A stretch of 33,725 bases of DNA. Origin: CAYNHF01 sp964397045. Its GTDB lineage: Bacteria; Actinomycetota; Acidimicrobiia; Spongiisociales; UBA5794. Shown here piece after piece: positions 30,618-33,725 of this stretch; within the stretch, counting starts at the first letter, position 1; each line of letters starts with the position of its first letter. The stretch spans positions 1 through 33,725 of the forward strand of contig CAYNHF010000009.1 of NCBI GenBank assembly GCA_964397045.1. Direction: 5' to 3'. The notes below the pieces were generated by a model. It was not told the DNA's origin and did no database searches. It worked only from the letters and a program-made list of their open reading frames with translations. The translations under genes and the position numbers were made by a program.

Positions 30618-31607
30618 TTAGTGGCGTGCGTGGGGGAGTCGATCGAGGTCGAGTACGTCGATGATGCCCTGCAGCTGTCGGCGCGCCGCCTTGCCGACCG
30701 GCAGTCCGGTGGCATCAACGATGCGGTTCAGTATCTCGAAAGCACCGGCGACTGTGACGGCCCGTAACGCCGCAGCAGGTCCCAGTTCCTCAGCGAGCAC
30801 CGCGACCGGTCTTGGATCGGAAGTGTTCCGGACCGAGGCCTCACCGATGGCAATGAGCGCCCTGCCCCCCGGGATGCCGGGGTCGAGGTTCGGGTCCACG
30901 ATGGCGGCGAGGTCGACGCTCCTTCCGGTTTCGATGGCGCTCCAACTGAGCATCCGCGCATGCGAGAGCACTCAGAAGAAACAGTCGTTCCCCAGCGACG
31001 TAGTGGCCGCCACCAGCTCGATCTGGGTGCGGTGGAGGTCGGACAGGGTGATATCGGGGTCGCCCATCTGCTCGCCGGCCATATAGAGCTGGTCGTGGAG
31101 TTGGTTGATTCGTCGCGACGTATCCGGCACGGCAGCCAGCACCGTTGGCGGGATCGGGGGGCGTCCCATCATCACCCAGGCCTTGCCCTTGTTCAATGAC
31201 GGTGGCAGTGGTTCCCGGGTCGGCTCGCCGGGCAAGGCGTCTGGGAGTGGTTCGAGCTCGCTCCCAAGCAGGCGACTGATGGTGTCGATTGCCACCACGG
31301 AGGCCGTCAGTCCTGTCAACTCGATGTAGCGCTCCAGCTCGATCGCCTCGACGATGCCATCAACCCATTCGCGGGTGGTGACGGCGGGAGTGGAGGCAAG
31401 CGTCCCGGCCGCGTCGTTGGCCGCCGGAGGCAGGTCAGGGTCGATCGACTCTTCGCCGCGGCGGCTCGCTCTGGCAACCCTTGCGATGGCAACCCGCTCC
31501 TGCCCCGTCCACCAGGTGGCCGGACGGCCGACCCATTCCCACGTGTCCACCAGGAGACCCCGCAAGTTGGATGGCACGTCCACAGGGCTGTCGGAGAAGC
31601 TGAACAC
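30618..31607 (-). CDS. AhpD/carboxymuconolactone decarboxylase-like protein with in-frame TGA, probable selenoprotein
   Basis: Read through TGA at 30972-30974, the frame gives 329 residues, with the TGA as residue 212. The sequence around it is ELVAATTSLGNDCFF-[TGA]-VLSHARML. The AhpD active site is E-x11-C-x2-C-x3-H; here Glu197, Cys209, the TGA codon (212) and His216 fall at exactly those spacings, so the TGA replaces the second cysteine. A small hairpin (GCTC-AGTTG-GAGC) has its loop beginning 25 nt after the TGA, with G as second loop base, a position compatible with a bacterial SECIS. The remaining 117 residues continue a helical AhpD-type protein. GTG 31607 has TAGTCT 6 nt upstream. Expected role: thiol/selenol peroxidase-like. 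A nonsense mutation is the alternative. Confidence 0.82.
30924..30971 (-). promoter_or_regulatory. Possible SECIS-like hairpin after the in-frame TGA
   Basis: On the minus strand, positions +21 to +33 after the TGA form GCTC/GAGC around an AGTTG loop, with a further G-U pair outside. The loop start (+25) and the G in its first two bases meet the general bacterial SECIS pattern. The stem is short, so this is only suggestive. Confidence 0.4.
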
Positions 31608-31613
31608 GGAACG

Positions 31614-31619
31614 AGACTA
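31614..31619 (-). promoter_or_regulatory. -10 element of a leaderless promoter for the AhpD-like gene
   Basis: Minus-strand TAGTCT, six bases, then GTG 31607. It supports the GTG as the true start. Confidence 0.45.
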
Positions 31620-31705
31620 GGCCGCAGCGCGTCCGGGGGCCGACGGGATCGTAAGCGACCACCGGGCGATGGGCTTGAACACCCAGAGTAATCTCGGTCG
31701 TGAGG

Positions 31706-31719
31706 GGGCCGATCGGCCC
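31706..31719. promoter_or_regulatory. Perfect 14-bp palindrome in the divergent intergenic region
   Basis: GGGCCGATCGGCCC is fully self-complementary and lies between the divergent AhpD-like and secreted-protein genes. It could be a dimeric regulator site. The rest of the 279-bp intergenic region shows no further structure I can support. Confidence 0.3.
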
Positions 31720-31886
31720 TGGTAGCCGCGTTGTTCTGGCGCGAACCTGCGGCGGACTCGCCAGCGAAGCGTGACGCTCCCGATCGATTCTGGGAGGGGG
31801 TGATCGGAGCATGCGTGGAATGTTTGAGTCGGGAGCCCGCGAGGTGGCGGTGTCATCGCCTCACACCTATTTCTCGGGGGATCAAC

Positions 31887-33725
31887 ATGTGGAAGCGGTT
31901 AGCCAGTCTGTTCGCACTCGCACTCATCGTCGCGCTACTTCCAGCCGCCTCAGCGCCGGCCCAAGTGGTCGGCAACGACGTGCTCTACACCACCGACGCT
32001 GACTTCGACCTAGGAACATCAGTCAGCGTCAACCACGACTTCCCTTTCAACGACCAGCTTCAGCTTGACTCGCCTACCGAACCGTTTCCCTTCATCAACG
32101 TCGCGGCATCCGGCCGCGGGACGGTCGTGCGGGTGAACACCGATACCGGTGCGGTTGTTGGTGAGTATCGAACCGCGCCCGAAGGGAGAGGCCTGAATCC
32201 GTCCCGGACGACGGTGGATCTCTTCGGCAACGTGTGGACCGCCAACCGGGAAGAGGTTGGGGAGATCGAGGGCACGCCCGCCGGTTCCGCCGTGAAGATC
32301 GGGCTGATTGTGGGCGGCATGCGGGTAGATGAAACCGGAGTGCCGAACCCCAGCGGCGGCTACCTGGCCCCACCGTTCGGGTACAGCACGTGCATCGACC
32401 GAGACAGTGACGGGCTCATCCACACCTCGGCAGGTCTCTTCGACGCCTTCGACTGGCCGGATGTAACAGATGGTGTCGGTGGCGCAGACGGCCTGGTCGA
32501 GGATGCGGTCGACGAGTGCATTCTGATCTACCAGCGGTTGCCAGACGCCGAACAGGCGCGGCACGTATCGGTGGATGCCGACAACAACGTGTGGGTCGGC
32601 GGCTTTCCATTCGAACTCCGGCACTTCTTCAAGCTAGATGGCACCAGTGGTGCGTTCCTCGACTCCTTTGACGCCCGCGACATCGGCTGCGGCGGCTACG
32701 GCGGCCTGATCGACGGCAACGGCGTGCTCTGGTCCATCGGCTGGGGGAGCGAGGAGGGTGCACTGCTCCGGTACGACCCGGCAACTCGCGTGGGGTCGTG
32801 TGTCAACATTTACGGCGGATACGGCCTCGGGATCGACACCAACGGTTACGTGTGGGGTTCGCTCTGGGAAAACGGCATATCCAAGGTCTCACCGGGTGGC
32901 ATTCTCGAGCCCGGTTTTCCGAAGTGGACGGTGCCGCCGAGTGCGGCGATTGCCTTGTCACCCCGCACGCAACGTGCAATGACGATTCCGTTGGCAGTAC
33001 CCGGCAACGTCAATGCTGCGGATGTGGCAGATCCCGACTCGTCCTTTGTGGTTTCGCCGCAGGATGATTGGGTGCAGTCGCAGGGTCCGTGGACGGCGGG
33101 TGCGACGATTTCGTTGACGATCGCGGATGGCAGCGGGGTGGTGTATTCGGATTCGCAGACCGCTGATGGGTCCGGGTACTTCAACTTCAATCTGGGTGGT
33201 GTGTTTGATCTGGAGCGGGGTCATGTGGTCACCGTGTCGGATGGGGCCACCAAGATTCATACCGTGACGAACCTGTTTGTGACCGGGGTCGATCTCACCG
33301 CGGAGACGGTGTCTGGTACGGCGGATGCCGGCACCGATGTGCACGTGTGGGTCAACGGGGTTGACGGGATGGATGTGACGGCTGACTCCTCCGGTAACTG
33401 GACGGCTGAATTCAGCGCGGTTGCCGACATCACGGCGGCGTCGAGCGGTGGTGCCCAGCAGACAGACGACGACGGTGATACCACCCATCTCGGGTGGCAA
33501 TTGCCTTCGTTCCAGGTGGCGCCGGATGGGGATTGGGTGCAGTCGCAGAATCAGTGGACGGCGGGTGCGACGATTTCGTTGACGATCGCGGATGGCAGTG
33601 GAGTGGTCTATACCGACACCCAGACCGCGGATTCGAACGGCCACTTCAACTTCAACTTCCAGGGGACGTTCGATCTGGAGCGGGGCCATGTGGTCACGGT
33701 GTCGGATGGGACCACCACCAAGACC
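31887..33725 (+). CDS. Large secreted beta-propeller and repeat-domain protein, 3' truncated by the window
   Basis: The frame from ATG 31887 is open to the right edge (613 codons). A GGGGGAT ribosome site precedes the ATG. Residues 1-31 are a signal peptide (MWKRLASLFALALIVALLPA, then ASAPAQ). Residues about 40-370 repeat the phrases GNVWTAN, DNNVWVGGF, GNGVLWSIGWG and TNGYVWGSLWENGISKVSPG, the blade pattern of a Vgb/NHL-type beta-propeller. From residue 394 a 155-residue unit repeats (DDWVQSQGPWTAGATISLTI... then DGDWVQSQNQWTAGATISLTI), each with two beta-sandwich sections including SGTADAGTDVHVWVNG and QQTDDDGDTTHLGW. Likely a cell-surface or exported adhesion/structural protein; no enzymatic residues were seen. 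Confidence 0.85.
   Translation, partial: MWKRLASLFALALIVALLPAASAPAQVVGNDVLYTTDADFDLGTSVSVNHDFPFNDQLQLDSPTEPFPFINVAASGRGTVVRVNTDTGAVVGEYRTAPEGRGLNPSRTTVDLFGNVWTANREEVGEIEGTPAGSAVKIGLIVGGMRVDETGVPNPSGGYLAPPFGYSTCIDRDSDGLIHTSAGLFDAFDWPDVTDGVGGADGLVEDAVDECILIYQRLPDAEQARHVSVDADNNVWVGGFPFELRHFFKLDGTSGAFLDSFDARDIGCGGYGGLIDGNGVLWSIGWGSEEGALLRYDPATRVGSCVNIYGGYGLGIDTNGYVWGSLWENGISKVSPGGILEPGFPKWTVPPSAAIALSPRTQRAMTIPLAVPGNVNAADVADPDSSFVVSPQDDWVQSQGPWTAGATISLTIADGSGVVYSDSQTADGSGYFNFNLGGVFDLERGHVVTVSDGATKIHTVTNLFVTGVDLTAETVSGTADAGTDVHVWVNGVDGMDVTADSSGNWTAEFSAVADITAASSGGAQQTDDDGDTTHLGWQLPSFQVAPDGDWVQSQNQWTAGATISLTIADGSGVVYTDTQTADSNGHFNFNFQGTFDLERGHVVTVSDGTTTKT
33066..33725 (+). repeat. 465-bp direct repeat inside the secreted-protein gene
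   Basis: The second copy begins at 33531 and runs off the window. The 44 bases at 33090-33133 and 33555-33598 are identical, including synonymous positions, and GATTGGGTGCAGTCGCAG is identical at 33066 and 33531. The unit encodes a 155-residue repeat. Confidence 0.9.

Noticed and set aside
31608..31886. Riboswitch upstream of the secreted-protein gene
   Set aside because: I could not match the region to c-di-AMP, c-di-GMP or other riboswitch consensus; only a palindrome is supportable.

Overview
The window is about 33.7 kb of high-GC bacterial chromosome. Gene content points to Actinomycetota, most plausibly an Acidimicrobiia-like lineage: an F420-type LLM oxidoreductase, an AMACR-type CoA epimerase, AdnAB helicase-nucleases, and many genes whose start codon lies 6-8 nt after a TANNNT -10 element (leaderless transcripts). 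This placement is inference; there is no rRNA here. I found no tRNA, CRISPR array, insertion sequence or prophage.

Layout. 1-1151: end of a CPBP membrane protease and a small unknown protein. 1210-3210: UMF1/Atg22-like MFS transporter with an unusual inserted extracytoplasmic domain. 3245-6397: PQQ-type sugar dehydrogenase lipoprotein, ribokinase and nucleoside hydrolase, a sugar/nucleoside salvage group. 6467-12856: a tight operon nurA-herA-mre11(sbcD)-rad50(sbcC), the end-resection gene set best known from thermophilic archaea. 12890-15404 (minus): ABC-2 exporter with one ATPase and two permeases. 15445-20325: small unknown protein, CoA-transferase family III epimerase, LLM oxidoreductase, FlgM-like peptide, DUF368 membrane protein, secreted protein, D-aminoacyl-tRNA deacylase. 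20322-27844 (minus): a second DNA-end-processing block, adnA-adnB, a DUF488 protein with a CTG start, and a stand-alone RecB-family Fe-S nuclease.

27930-29850 is the most unusual stretch. Two plus-strand loci, separated by a minus-strand lipoprotein gene, have promoters of identical geometry: two CGCGAAA boxes exactly 20 bp apart, the second exactly 25 bp before a TTGAC -35, and a -10 starting 24 bp later. Each is followed by non-coding sequence dense in GNRA/UUCG-capped hairpins and ends in a homologous long terminal helix. I interpret them as two paralogous, co-regulated structured RNAs of about 690 and 255 nt.

29957-33725: PH-SHOCT membrane protein; an AhpD/CMD-family gene with an in-frame TGA exactly where the second cysteine of the CxxC should be, a strong selenoprotein candidate; and the start of a large secreted beta-propeller/repeat protein that runs off the right edge.

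The main points are the probable Sec-containing AhpD, the twin structured RNA loci, and the coexistence of NurA-HerA-Mre11-Rad50 with AdnAB.
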